Of a stretch of DNA of 64,000 nt, positions 1 to 11,033 are shown piece by piece (the stretch's first letter is position 1; every line of letters starts with the position of its first letter). A model generated the notes under the pieces. The model was given only the letters and a program-made list of their open reading frames with translations, was not told the DNA's origin and did not search any database. Origin of the DNA: Avena insularis (taxonomy: Eukaryota > Streptophyta > Magnoliopsida > Poales > Poaceae); NCBI GenBank assembly GCA_023614405.1, contig CM042694.1:351372010-351436009 (forward strand), read 5' to 3'. The position numbers and the translations under genes were made by a program.

Positions 1-37
1 AGTATATATATGAGAGCGAGTTGTGCTACAAACATAT

Positions 38-135
38 AATCCCTCTGACCCATATTTGTTGGTTTAGATTCATCTAGATACGGATGTATCTAGTCAAATT
101 TTAGTGCTAGATACATCCGTATATATCTAGAGTGT
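38..135. repeat. Degraded Stowaway-type MITE remnant
   Basis: The stretch begins with an altered CCCTCTGACC end and has inner inverted arms around GATACGGATGTATCTAG and CTAGATACATCCGTAT. The arms match the Stowaway at 12726-12848, which has the same inner sequence. The second terminal repeat is not recognisable, so this is a partial copy. Confidence 0.45.
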
Positions 136-1356
136 GTGCTATTGTGTTGTATGTATGACATACTCGCCCCACCCGTTAGCACACACAAAAAACATTACGA
201 TTGCTATATCTTATCTTACCATCTTATCTTACCACTATATAGTGTACGAATAACTTTGAATATTGACCGTTGGATCAAGACTCGCGAATCCCAACATTTC
301 CAGCCGTTGGATCCTCTTTTCCATTCTAGCATCTAGAAGATTCTATTGATAGTCTTTAGCATAATGAATGCTATGCACAAACCTCAAAACACACATCTCC
401 ATCATACTAGAATCTTCTCCCTCGTAGGTAATAATCGTTGACTTCTGCATGATCTTATCTTATCTTACCACTATATAGTGTACGAATAACTTTCAATGTT
501 GACCATTGGATCAAGATTCGTGAATCCAGCATTTCTAGCCGTTGGATCTTCTTTTCCATTCTAGCATCTAGAAGATTCTATTGATATATAGTCTTCGTCA
601 TAATGAATGCTATGCACAAACCTCAAAACACACTTCTCCATCATACTAGAATTTTCTCCCTTCTTTCTCTAGACCATGTTATCAAAAATTGAATGTGTTC
701 GGTAGCTAATAATATTTGACTTCTATGTTACATACAAAATACAAGGACCAAATATACACGCATACTTCTTATTTTAAAACACTTCCCTATCATTCTAGAA
801 TCTTTCAGACATTTCTATAGACCATGTTACCAAAATTGGAAGTATTAGGTATACCTAACAAACATTTACTTCTATGTTGACTTCAACATGATACAAAGTA
901 CAAGAACCAAATATACACCCATACTTTATAGATGTCCATCAAATTTCAAACTTTTTGAGCTTAACATATTATATAGTCATATCTTACCAATATATATATA
1001 GTGTACAAATAACTTTGAACTTTGACCGTTGGATCAAGACTGGCAAATCCCAACACTGCTAAATAGAATTAAGTTGGATCTTCAATCCATTCTAGAATCT
1101 AGAAGATTCTCTATTGATGTTCTTTATTACACTGAATGTTATGTACAAACTTCAAAACACACTTCTCGGTAATTCTAGAATCATCTTCGTCATTTCTCTA
1201 GAGCATGTCGAGTACTAGGTAACTAATAGTAGGTTGATTTCTACATGATACAAAGTACAAAGAACCAAATACACACCTAGTACTTTATGGACGTAGCTCT
1301 TAATTATAATAGGTAAAGCACAAAAATTTATAAATTTGATTAACATATATATATAA

Positions 1357-1392
1357 CTAGTAAATTACATGTGCCCTGCACGTGAGACTCAG
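1357..1392 (-). mobile_element. Helitron-like 3' terminus (minus orientation)
   Basis: Top strand reads A then CTAGTAAATTACATGTGCCC. On the minus strand this is a GC-rich hairpin (about six pairs around a three-base loop) about ten bases before a terminal CTAG followed by T, the standard Helitron 3' end. Sister ends lie at 9150 and 11907. The matching 5' end was not fixed. Confidence 0.4.
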
Positions 1393-2008
1393 ATAATAGA
1401 CGTCTGACACATATCATCACTATATAAAATTATAATACAAGTAAAGCAGAAAAAATATAAATTTGATTAACATCTATAAAAAGTATGGGTGTATATTTGG
1501 TTCTGGTACTTTGTACAGTATGGGTGTATATCATGTAGAAGTCAGCGATTATTAGCTATCTAAAACTTGAAATTTTTGGTAACATGGTCCAGAAAAATGA
1601 GGTAGAAGATTCTAGAATGTTGGAGAAGTGTGTTTTGAGTTTTGTGCATAGCATTCATTTTGATGAAGACTATCAATAGAATCTTCTAGATGCTAGAATG
1701 GAAAAGAAGATCCAATGGCTAGAAATGTTGGGATTTGCGAGTCTTGATCTAATGGTCAGTATTCAAAGTTATTCGTACATTATATAGTCGTAAGATAAGA
1801 TAAGAAGTATGGGTGTATATTTGGTTCTTGTACTTTGTATCATCATGTAGAAGTAAAAGATTATTAGCTACTTAACACTTGAAATTTTTGGTAACATGGT
1901 CAAGGGAAATGAGGGAGAAGATTCTAGTATGATGGAGAAGTGTGTTTTGAGGTTTGTGCATAGCATTCATTATGCTGAAGACTATCAATAGAATTTTCTA
2001 GATGCTAG

Positions 2009-2336
2009 GGGCTTGTTTGATTCTTAGGATAGGAAAAGGATAGGAATAGGAAAACATAGGATTACAATGTCATGCCCACTTTAATCCTATACGAACCCAT
2101 ATATATATCCAAGAAAGTTTGTTTGATTCCGTCGAAGGAAAAAAGGATTCTAAGAAAGAGGTTTGGGTGTGGATCGATGTTAGATTTCCTATGCAATCTA
2201 GTGCAAAGGATTCCCTAGGAAAATTTCCTATAGGAATCAATAATCATACAAATCAAACAACCATTATAGAAAAATTCTTATGGGATTTAATCCTATAAAT
2301 TTTCCATCTAAACCCTTTGAACCAAACATGATGGCC
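2009..2336. mobile_element. Tourist/PIF-Harbinger-like MITE, 328 bp
   Basis: A non-coding insert starting GGGCTTGTTTGATTC and ending GAACCAAACATGATGGCC, which are imperfect inverted termini with a three-base offset. It is flanked by the direct repeat TAG (2006-2008 and 2337-2339; CTAG is also possible). Sibling repeats in this window read GATGCTAGAATGGAAAAG straight through the same point (for example near 9465), so the empty site is visible. The TNN duplication and the TTGTTTGATTC-type end fit Tourist-like elements; superfamily assignment is an inference. Confidence 0.7.
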
Positions 2337-2548
2337 TAGAACAGAAAAGAAGATCCAATGGCTGAAAATTTTGGAATTCGTGAGTCTTAATCCAACGGTC
2401 AACATTCAAAGTTATTCGTAAACTATATAAAAAAGTGGTAAGATAATGGAAAGATGAGATAGTGGTAAGATATACTACTCTTGTTGCTCCATGTCACACC
2501 CTGAGAAGAAGAAGCACACACACATAGAGCGAGAGACACTCACAAAGA

Positions 2549-3672
2549 TTGCTCTTGAAGTTATACTATGAAACTATTTTGAAGGTGTACACTGTGGGTC
2601 AATATCTTGAAAATCGCCGAGATTTCTGAATGACTGAATATCTTAATATATATGAATTTGCATGCTGGCAACTCTTACACAGATAAAAAAACCAAGGATA
2701 TAAAGGAAAATGAATAAACGAAAAGGGTCTGCATGACATCCTCTCGTTTGTAATACCAGCCATGAAAAAATGGTAAACATGAGATTTGAAGCATTCGAAA
2801 AAGTCATAGTCACATTAGATATGGCCTGAACACTCGAGGGTTTCTCGAGCAGAACGACCGATTAGGTCATGGCCATATCTACATCATACTTCATGATAAT
2901 GTTCCCATATTTGGTAGATGGGTGTGTCTTGCCATGGTATACAATAATGCTGGGGTGTTAGTTTCGAACTAGTATTATGAAAAATATGTTCAAATTTCCG
3001 AGTTGTATCTTGAGGGCCCGTGTTGTAAAAGTTCAGGTCCCAGATGTATTTTGGTTTTCTCTTTGGACTACTATGTAATTTTTATGCCCACCATTGGATT
3101 TTAATGCGCACGTTCTTGGTACTTCGGGGCAGATTCCTCGTTAGAAAGAAAAAGAAAAGTTCCCAATGATCGGAATTATTTTACGCATGAATATTTTAGA
3201 TCTGAATGCCCCATACCCAATTTTCAGAAGAAAAAAAAGGACTATTGTGCAAAACTTGAGTAGTCCGTACTTGTACTGAACCAGCGGCACCAGAAAATTA
3301 ACCCCAAAGATGCCAAAGAAGAAAACGGAAGAAAAAACGAAGAGCAAGAAGAGATTATTAACAGGAGGCAGCGCGAGAGCAGCGAAGGAGTTGAAGGCGG
3401 TGCGATGTCAGAGTAAAGCTAGTTTGACGGGTTTTTGACACGAGGTATAGGTACCTACGACTAGTAGCATAGTACTACTATGTTTTATCTCTCCTTTGCT
3501 GTCTCTCACCATCCACCCTCTCTCCCCCTCCCGTGCAGCGCCTCGCGTGCACTGGCCGGCTGATCTCTCCCTCGTCCCACTGCGTCGCGCCACAAACGTG
3601 TGCCTTGGTACGGCCACGCTGTGTGTGTGGCCTGTTTTTTCGTTTTTTCTTGACAAGAGTCTCTAGCGTGTT
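2549..3672. repeat. Direct duplication copy 1 (about 1.1 kb)
   Basis: From TTGCTCTTGAAGTTATAC to TCTCTAGCGTG this segment matches 7619-8712 in the same orientation with scattered substitutions and small indels. Its right part has a CT-rich tract (3485-3535) and GC-richer sequence, unlike its surroundings. The copies carry no LTR-like TG...CA borders and no protein I recognise. They may be captured promoter or leader DNA moved inside a larger repeat. Confidence 0.75.
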
Positions 3673-5408
3673 GGTCAGCTTCCTTGGTGTATACTAGTAA
3701 ACTATACTTGCTTCGTATGACTATTTTATTGCGTACACTACAATAACTTACCTTATTAAAGCATAATAATATCCTGCATAATTTAGAACTTTCGTGTAAT
3801 ACTTGGTCGACTTAGAACTAAACATCTCTCGAGTATTTTAGAAGTACTCCCAAACATGTTTCTAGCTTATCAGGATATCGTGTATTTTTTAATGGATGCA
3901 ATACTATGGATGGTTTTGCATGATTGTCGACATGCACAATTTTGGTTTTGCATTGTTCATATTTGACGTCCAGGCAAACAATGTAAATATACCTCTCCAT
4001 GAACAACGATTGGAGTCTACACTCAATGTTATGTGTAAGTTTCGTCGTTTTTTCCTACTTTCTAAATGTTACATTAAACTACCATCATTTCTAATGATGC
4101 ATGAAACGACCAAAAAAGAGTTGTGACCTTTTTTAGTATCTAAAAATATTTTCATTGTTAATAATTATTTTTTACCATTTTACAAAGCATTCCATAAAAC
4201 AAAACAATATTTTCACATTTAGGGGAAATGTTTCCATTACATGACAAATTAATGTCTTCATCACCAAGAATATATACCACAATAAATGAATTCCAACACA
4301 ATAACCATATGCAATGACCTGATGTGTATAAACCTTAGTGTCTGTCTAATTTGTAATTATAAGTGTCAAGGAGGGAGCTTGCTAGATTCATTTGTGGTGG
4401 CTAGGTGCAAATTTTTAATTCATTAAATGTACTATATTCTTGTGGACACTCACAAAGACAATTGACCTCTTGTCTTAGAAGACTTGTGATAAAACGATTA
4501 CTAGTAGTTCGAAAATAAGTGACTTGGAATTTAATCTAGATTTGTATGTATCACTAAAATACGTCTATATACTCATGAATATGATCTATATACTCAATCT
4601 ATATACTCGTGAATCTAGACAAATCTAAGTTTCGTATTGAGGGAGTACGACAATATTATAAATTTGCAATGTTGTCATGATAAATAATGATATTCGCTAC
4701 ACTCCATAAACGAAACCACTTCTTTTCTTCCGTCATAGTTTTACATTTTGGTACTGAAGTATTTTTACTATAAAATAATGCACGAAATTAGTTACACGTT
4801 AGTGATTAAGTACTTCCACTAATTTGTATTTACATACAGAGGTAATACTACACACCCAATTAACATCATAAGTAATTTCTCTTTCTCTCTTTCTAGAGGA
4901 GTTTTCTAGGTTGTCAGTTTGAAGAATCATTTGTCAGATAGGGAGAATTGAACACTTTAAATTATACCGCGAGTGATTAGATGGATGGACGATTAGTGCA
5001 TAGAGGCAGTCGAGCTGGTAAAATGCTCACATTTAATGGTAGTAGTCTTTTCGTTTGATTCCAGACAATGAATGAAGCCACAATACGGATATGATTTAAT
5101 TGGTTGTATGCCACATGGGGCCCTCAACTCTAACTACACAATGACAAAAGGGGTACCTTTTAGCTGCCACCGTGGAGTAATCTCGAATAGTCTGGCAACT
5201 TCATCAGTGCGAGTAGTGCGCGGGAAAGCAAGGTGATGAATCCAAGCCCTCATAGCCGTCAGATCTATTGAGTTCTAGCTTGATGTGTGGCACATAGCAG
5301 CTCCAACATTTAAATCAATGGTTTGGATTACACCAAAGTTGCATTGGTGGGAAAAGACCATGACGCTGAGTGGCAAATCCAAATTTTAAAACTCATGTAC
5401 TATATAGT
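3673..5408. other. AT-rich stretch, mostly nothing recognised
   Basis: Apart from the Stowaway half-copy at about 4520-4645, I see no coding region, terminal repeats or known element here. It separates the two copies of the 1.1-kb duplication together with the features up to 7618. Confidence 0.5.
4520..4645. repeat. Decayed Stowaway MITE, one terminus left
   Basis: The right end reads GAGGGAG followed by TA (4646-4647), and the interior has CTAGATTTGTATG and a rearranged inverted partner with AATCTAGACAAATCTAAG. This is the Stowaway pattern with the left CTCCCTC end eroded. Confidence 0.5.
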
Positions 5409-5410
5409 GG

Positions 5411-5460
5411 TATAGATATAGATATAGATATAGATATAGATATAGATATATATATAGATA
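5411..5460. repeat. GATATA microsatellite
   Basis: About six head-to-tail copies of GATATA, then a decayed tail. It lies at the junction between the anonymous AT-rich stretch and a further Helitron-like repeat. Confidence 0.9.
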
Positions 5461-6016
5461 GGAAGAGGACATAGCAGATTTCACAATGTCCTGCTCCATG
5501 TGTTGGTGTTGAATAGTAGCTAGAGCGAATTCCACCATGCTTAGAACCATCATGTCACACCCCTCCCCAAAAAAAATCCATAGTACCATGGGCTATATTC
5601 TCAATATGTGTGTATATAGTTATTATTAATAGACTTAATGTATGACTTTTTTCTCTATGAAGACTGTTGCTTAATAAAAACATAATGTTTGTTAAACCCA
5701 CATGTGATCTGTCCATATAAATGACACGGTGACAATAACCATGGAGAATCATCATACGTCTTCCCTTCTCCTTTTTTTCAAAAAAGATCCTGGAATTAAA
5801 AGAAACATCGAACAGTACAAAGCACCTCAACAAAAACTAAAATTACATTTAAATCCTTGATATACCCTTCGTCTTCAACCTCAGTTGCCCACGCCACGAG
5901 GAGCAATGGTACCTGCCAGATTGATATTTTTTTTGCAAAGCTGTCGAGGATATCCCTGCGATGGAGGTTGGCGGCCGTGCGGGTGTTGTTCACGTCGGAC
6001 GTGCCCTGGAATACAC

Positions 6017-6578
6017 ACTACTCAAGGAGGCTGATGAAGAGGTCCAGCTCGTCGTGTTGGGCAAGACACTGCACGATAACAACTACCTCCATGTAGACGT
6101 CCGCTGGTGCGGCGGGCAAAGCCTCGAAAAGTTGCAGGGCCATCAGTGCGTGGAACAGATCGTCTCTAGGGAGACCAGCTAGGGAAGTGGTGAGCGCAAC
6201 AATAACCTGGGGAGGAACACCTGGACCAAAATTTGGGGCTAAAAGTCAGTTATAGATAGGCTAGATGAATGAAGTCTATAGAAGAAAATGATATCGCTGT
6301 CGGTAGCATGCATTGTGACAAACATACCTGTTGGGTATGTATCACGGCACATGGCCTGAAGGAGGGCAGTGAGGTCGTCCACCATGCCTGTGATGACGCC
6401 AAAGTTGGTGAGGGAAGAGTGCCGTCTTCTTGAGCCAGGATACGAAGATGGCGTCAGAATGGGTGCGTTCCATGGTGCGTGCCAGCACGACACGGAGGCG
6501 CTGCAAAGAGTCGACCTGGGGGTGGGCGTCCCTGGCGTTCTCTATCAGACGGATGGCGCTCTCCCACACAACCTCCAT
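6017..6578 (-). pseudogene. Decayed two-exon gene fragment of unknown family
   Basis: A GC-richer island inside AT-rich repeats. Exon 1 (6578-6328) begins MEVVWESAIRLIENARDAHP and continues through a leucine-rich stretch; a one-base frameshift near 6420 moves it to a second frame ending in a run with TGMVDDLTALLQAMCRDTYP. A splice-like intron (6327-6239, 89 bases) starts CAG|GTATGT and ends TTTTAG. Exon 2 (6238-6017) resumes in the matching phase with VALTTSLAGLPRDDLFHALM and runs to an amber stop; the same frame reopens for about 65 more codons down to 5796. Codon-like structure plus matching splice phase argue for a captured host gene piece. I do not recognise the family. The frameshift and stop rule out an intact product. 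Confidence 0.5.
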
Positions 6579-6582
6579 CTTT

Positions 6583-6584
<2 letters not shown>

Positions 6585-6622
<38 letters not shown>
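6585..6622. repeat. CT microsatellite
   Basis: Nineteen or so uninterrupted CT units directly upstream (on the minus strand) of the first exon of the decayed gene fragment. CT tracts are common in grass 5' leaders, which fits this being captured leader sequence. Confidence 0.95.
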
Positions 6623-6623
<1 letters not shown>

Positions 6624-6865
6624 GATATCGCTCTGCAGCAGACTCCATCGCTGCTCAATCTAGGTACTTTTGTACTCTTGCTTTTGGAAGTGTAGTACAT
6701 ATATATACTACGGAATACTAGTAGTAGTACTCGTACAAGCAATCAACGGTAGAAAGCTACTACCACCGGTATAGTTGACCTTCAAGTATTAAGTACCTAC
6801 CTAACCAAGCCTGCATGCTTATCTTGGTAATTGTGCGGCCTCTCGCATAGCCAAATCCCCACTTA

Positions 6866-7134
6866 GGCTGGTCATAGTGTGAAGTAAGTAGTAGTAACAT
6901 GCATATGTTACTAGTCTAAGTTACTACCTACATAGTGGAATATAACATAGGTGTGGTATCATGCATAGTCTCATTTATTGCAATGTAGACTCATTTTGTC
7001 TTGAAATGTGTGATGTTATGGTAACATAGCTATTTACCACAAGCCTCCCTCTCATCATTTAATTGCATGCCATATCATCTAAATGCTTAGTTGGCAATAC
7101 AAGTAGGACTAGGTTACTCCCACTATGACTAGCC
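6866..7134. mobile_element. Tourist/PIF-Harbinger-like MITE, 269 bp
   Basis: Terminal inverted repeats GGCTGGTCATAGTG and CACTATGACTAGCC (one mismatch) enclose a non-coding AT-rich interior with inverted sub-repeats around GTAACATGCATATGTTAC. It is flanked by the perfect three-base duplication TTA (6863-6865 and 7135-7137), the PIF-Harbinger target type. No transposase is present, so it is non-autonomous. Confidence 0.8.
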
Positions 7135-7176
7135 TTAACATGGAGTACTAGTACTGCCTTTTGAAAAAAACATGTA

Positions 7177-7339
7177 CTCCCTCCATTTCAAAATACAAGA
7201 TGTTTTAGTTTTGTGAAAAGAGTGTATCTAGACTGCTTTTAGTGTATATGTTCAACCTAAATGAACATATACACCAAAAGCGGTCTAGATGCACTCTTTT
7301 CACAAAACTAAAACATCTTATATTTTGGAACAGAGGGAG
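7177..7339. mobile_element. Stowaway MITE, 163 bp, near-perfect hairpin
   Basis: Starts CTCCCTCCATTTCAAAATA and ends with the inverted partner TATTTTGGAACAGAGGGAG, flanked by TA duplications at 7175-7176 and 7340-7341. The two halves are complementary over almost their full length and meet near 7255, so a transcript would fold into one long hairpin. This is a textbook Tc1/mariner-derived Stowaway element. Confidence 0.93.
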
Positions 7340-7618
7340 TACTAGCTAGTACTACTGTTTTGTTGGTACCAAGACGTGGCCTTGAAAATCGATGAGAAAA
7401 TCTTGGGAACGATATTAGAGCTAGCCTCTTCACTTCACCATAATTCTCTCCTCATTGGTTTATTTTTTTCCTTCGCGCTCTACCACATGTAGAGAGAAAT
7501 GGTAGATGCCAGAAATTAGGGGCTGCAATAACTAGGGCTCTAGAAATTACTTCCCCCATCTCATTGCATTTTACTACTCCCCGTATTCTATACCTTGTGT
7601 CAGGAACCCATCGCAGCT

Positions 7619-8712
7619 TTGCTCTTGAAGTTATACTATGAAACTATTTTGAAGGTGTACATTGTGGGTCAATATCTTAAAAATCTCCGTGATTTATGAA
7701 TGACTCAATATCTTGATATATATGAATTTGCATGCTGGCAACTCTTACACAGATTAAAACAACAAAGTATATAAAGGAAAATGAATAAATGAAAAGGGTT
7801 TGCATGACATCCTATCATTTGCAGTACCAGCCATGAAAAATGGTAAACATGAGATTTGAAACATTCGAAAAAGTCGTAGTCACATTATATATGGCCTGAA
7901 CACTCGAGGGTTTCTCGAGCGTAATGACTGATTAGGTCATGGCGATATCTACATCAGAGTTCATGATAATGTTCCCATATTTGGTAGATCGGTGTGTCTT
8001 GCCATGGTATACAATAATGCTGGGGTGGTAGTTTCATACTAGTATTATGAAAAACATGTTCAAATTTCCGAGTTGTATCTTTAGGGTCCATGTTGTAAAA
8101 GTATAGGTCCCAGATGTATCTTTGTTTTCTCTTTGGACCACTATGTAATTTTTTGCCCACCATTGGATTTTAACACGCACATACTTGGTACTTCGGGGAA
8201 GATTCCTCATTAGAAAGAAAAAGAAAAAGTTCCCAGTGACCGAAATCATTTTGCACACAAATATTTTGGATCTGAATGCCCGAGACCCAATTTTCAGAAA
8301 AAAGGACTATTGTGCAAAACTTGAGTAGTCCGTACTTGTACTGAACCAGGGGCACCAGAAAATTAACCCCAAAGCTTCTAGAGAAAAAACCGGAAGAAAA
8401 AATGAAGAGCAAGAAGAGATTATTAGCGAGAGGTAGCGCGAGAGCAGCGAAGGAGTTAAAGGCAGTGTGATGTCAGAGTAAAGCTAGTTTGACGGGTTTC
8501 TGACACAAGGTACAGGTACCTACTACTAGTAGCACAGTACTACTAGTAGTACTACTATGTTTTCTCTCTCCTTCGCTATCCATCACCATCCATCCTCTCT
8601 CCCCCTCGTCCCCATCAGTGCATCTCACACTTTACGTGTGCCTTGGTTGGGCCATGTTGTGTGTGTGTGTCCTATTTTTTCCTTTTTTCTTGACAAGAGT
8701 CTCTAGCGTGTG
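7619..8712. repeat. Direct duplication copy 2 (about 1.1 kb)
   Basis: Second copy of the 2549-3672 segment in the same orientation. It lacks part of the GC-rich block seen in copy 1 near 3530-3600. It is followed at once by a Helitron-like repeat that starts near 8713. Confidence 0.75.
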
Positions 8713-9149
8713 TTGAATTAGATACATAGCACCAATCTTGACCGTTGGGCTATAAGATCCAATGGTTCAGAGCAGCTAGATTCGTGTTGAACAGTACATA
8801 GAGAAAACTCCACCATGTTCTAGAACCATCATACTTTAAATATTGTTAGAGAAAAATGCATACATTAAGTCTATTAATAATAACTATCTTCTTTTCCATT
8901 CTAGCATCTAGAAGATTCAATTTATAGTCTTCATCACAATGAATGCTATGAAGAAAATTCAAAACACACTTCTCCATCATTCTAGAATTTTCTCCCTGGT
9001 TTCTGTAGACCATGTTACCAAAATTTTAAAGTTTTTGATAGCTAATAATTGTTGACTTCTACATGATATACAAAGTACAAGAACCAAATATATACACCCA
9101 TACCTTATAGATGTTGATCAAATTTATATTTTTTATGCTTTACCTATTA

Positions 9150-9183
9150 CTAGTAAGTTGTGTGTGCCTTGCACGTGAGACTT
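9150..9183 (-). mobile_element. Helitron-like 3' terminus (minus orientation)
   Basis: Top strand reads A|CTAGTAAGTTGTGTGTGCC then TTGCACGTGAG. On the minus strand this gives a short hairpin and a terminal CTAG followed by T. Same family as the end at 1357. Confidence 0.4.
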
Positions 9184-9589
9184 AGATAGTAGACGTATGA
9201 CATATCATTATTATATAAAATTATAATTGGTAAAGAACAATAAATTATAAATTTAATCAACATCTATAAAGTATGGGTGTATATTTGGTCCTTGTACTTT
9301 GCATGTCATGTAGAAGTCAAAGATTATTAGCTACCTAGCACATGAAATTTTTGATAACATGGTCTAGAGAAACAAGGGAGAAGATTCTAGTATGATGGAG
9401 AAGTGTGTTTTGAGGTTTGTGCATCGCATTCATTATGCTAAAGACTATCAATAGAATCTTCTAGATGCTAGAATGGAAAATAAGATCCAATGGCTAGAAA
9501 TGTTGGATTCGCGAGTCTTGATCCAACGGTCAATATTCAAAGTTATTCGTACACTATATAGTGGTAAGAGATAAGATAAGGTATCTCTA

Positions 9590-9606
9590 TCTCTACTACT
9601 ATAATG
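9590..9606 (+). mobile_element. Helitron-like 5' terminus
   Basis: TCTCTACTACTATAATGG preceded by A matches the general Helitron 5' consensus TCTMTAYTAMY. A sister start, TCCACTACTATAATGG preceded by A, lies at 10327. It leads into the family that carries AGAAAACTCCACCATG. Confidence 0.4.
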
Positions 9607-10054
9607 GAGCAGTTTTGAATTGGATCTATAGCACCAATCCTGATCGTTGGGCTATTAGATCCAATGATTCAGAGAAGCTGGATTCGTGTTGAATAGTACC
9701 TAGAGAAAACTCCACCATGCATGTTCTAAAACCATCATGCCACCACCCCCAAAATTTCTTAGCATAGTAGGATGTAAATAGTACAGACAGAGCGAACTCC
9801 ACCATGTTCGAGAGCCATCATATCACCACCCACAAAATGCATAAATTAAGTATATTAATAATAACTATCTACACATATTGAGAATACAACCTACTATGCT
9901 ATGAAATTTTGGGGGTGGTGACATGCATGATAGTTCTAGAACATGGAGGAGTTTTCTCTAGGTACTATTCAACACGAATCTAGATGCTCTGATCCATTGG
10001 ATCTAACAGCCCAACGGTCAGGATTGGTGCCATGGATCCAATTCAAAACTGCTC
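9607..10054. repeat. Long inverted repeat, arms about 165 bp
   Basis: Arm 1 (9607-9771) runs from GAGCAGTTTTGAATTGGATC to GCATAGTAGG. Arm 2 (9890-10054) is its inverted partner, running from CCTACTATGC to GATCCAATTCAAAACTGCTC. The spacer is about 118 bases and holds a partial third copy. It arises from two oppositely oriented copies of one Helitron-like repeat. Confidence 0.8.
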
Positions 10055-10655
10055 TATTCTTATCTTATCTTATCTTACCACTATATAGTGTACGAATAAC
10101 TTTGAATATTGACCGTCGGATCAAGACTCGCGAATCCCAACATTTCTAACCATTGGATCTTCTTTTCCATTCTAGCATCTAGAAGATTCTATTTTTTGAA
10201 TGGTCTAATGATAGTCTTCATCACAATGAATGCTATGCACAAAACTCAAAACACACTTCTCCATCATTCTAGAATCTTCTCCCTCGTTTCTCTAGACCAT
10301 GTTACCAAAAATTTCATGTTTTAGATATCCACTACTATAATGGAGCAGTTTTGATTGGATCCATAGAACCAATCCTGACTGTTGGGCTGTTAGATCCAAT
10401 GATTCAGAGTAGCTGGATTCATGTTGAATAGTACCTAGAGAAAACTCCACCATGTTCTCTAGAACCATCATGTCATCACCCACAAAATTTCATAGCATAG
10501 TAGGCTATATTCTCAATATGTCTATATAGTTATTATTAATAGACTTAATTTGTGCATTTTTTCTCTAATATATTAAATGTGATTTAATAAACATTAAGTT
10601 GTTATTAACCAATAGTATTGTTAGAGAAAAAATCATATATTAAGTATCTTAATAA

Positions 10656-11033
10656 CTAGAAAATACCCCGCGCGTTGCAGCGGAAATCTCTTCAAAAACT
10701 ACATTGTATAAATAAAAAGGTATAATACGTATACAACTTGAAGTTTTCTAAAAGAATTTATAGAGAAAGAATAAATTTGTTCAAATTAGTTGAAATCGTA
10801 AATTAAATTGATGTAAAATTATCATATATTTGACGAACATAAATTGGTGATGTGAATAGTTGGATGGAAGAAAATAGATGACATGGATTGGTTTGCATGT
10901 AATATACACTATTATAAATGATTGTTAGTGGGATGACATGGACTTTTGAGTGGCTATTAAAGTAGGTGATGTGGATAGCTTGCATGTTGAGATAGAATAG
11001 TTAGTGGAGGTCTACTTTATAAGAAGATATAGA
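10656..11033 (-). mobile_element. Complete non-autonomous Helitron, 378 bp
   Basis: Read on the minus strand the element starts TCTATATCTTCTTATAAAG at 11033 and ends in the hairpin CCGCTGCAACGCGCGG followed by GGTATTTT and CTAG at 10656. The flanks are A (10655) and T (11034) on the top strand, as expected for insertion between A and T without target duplication. Removing it restores AATAATAACTATCTACACAT, which occurs uninterrupted in sibling repeats near 11270 and 49018. It has no coding capacity and must rely on a Rep/helicase from elsewhere. Confidence 0.88.

Noticed and set aside
136..336. Short open frames scattered through 1-13352
   Set aside because: They are 60-95 codons long, lie in repeat families, and do not stay open between sibling copies.
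3408..3656. Arg-rich 82-codon minus-strand frame in duplication copy 1
   Set aside because: Copy 2 of the duplication does not keep the frame and no known motif is present.
2549..8712. Copies at 2549-3672 and 7619-8712 as LTRs of a classical retrotransposon
   Set aside because: No TG...CA ends, no primer site or polypurine tract next to the copies, and no gag-pol remnant between them.
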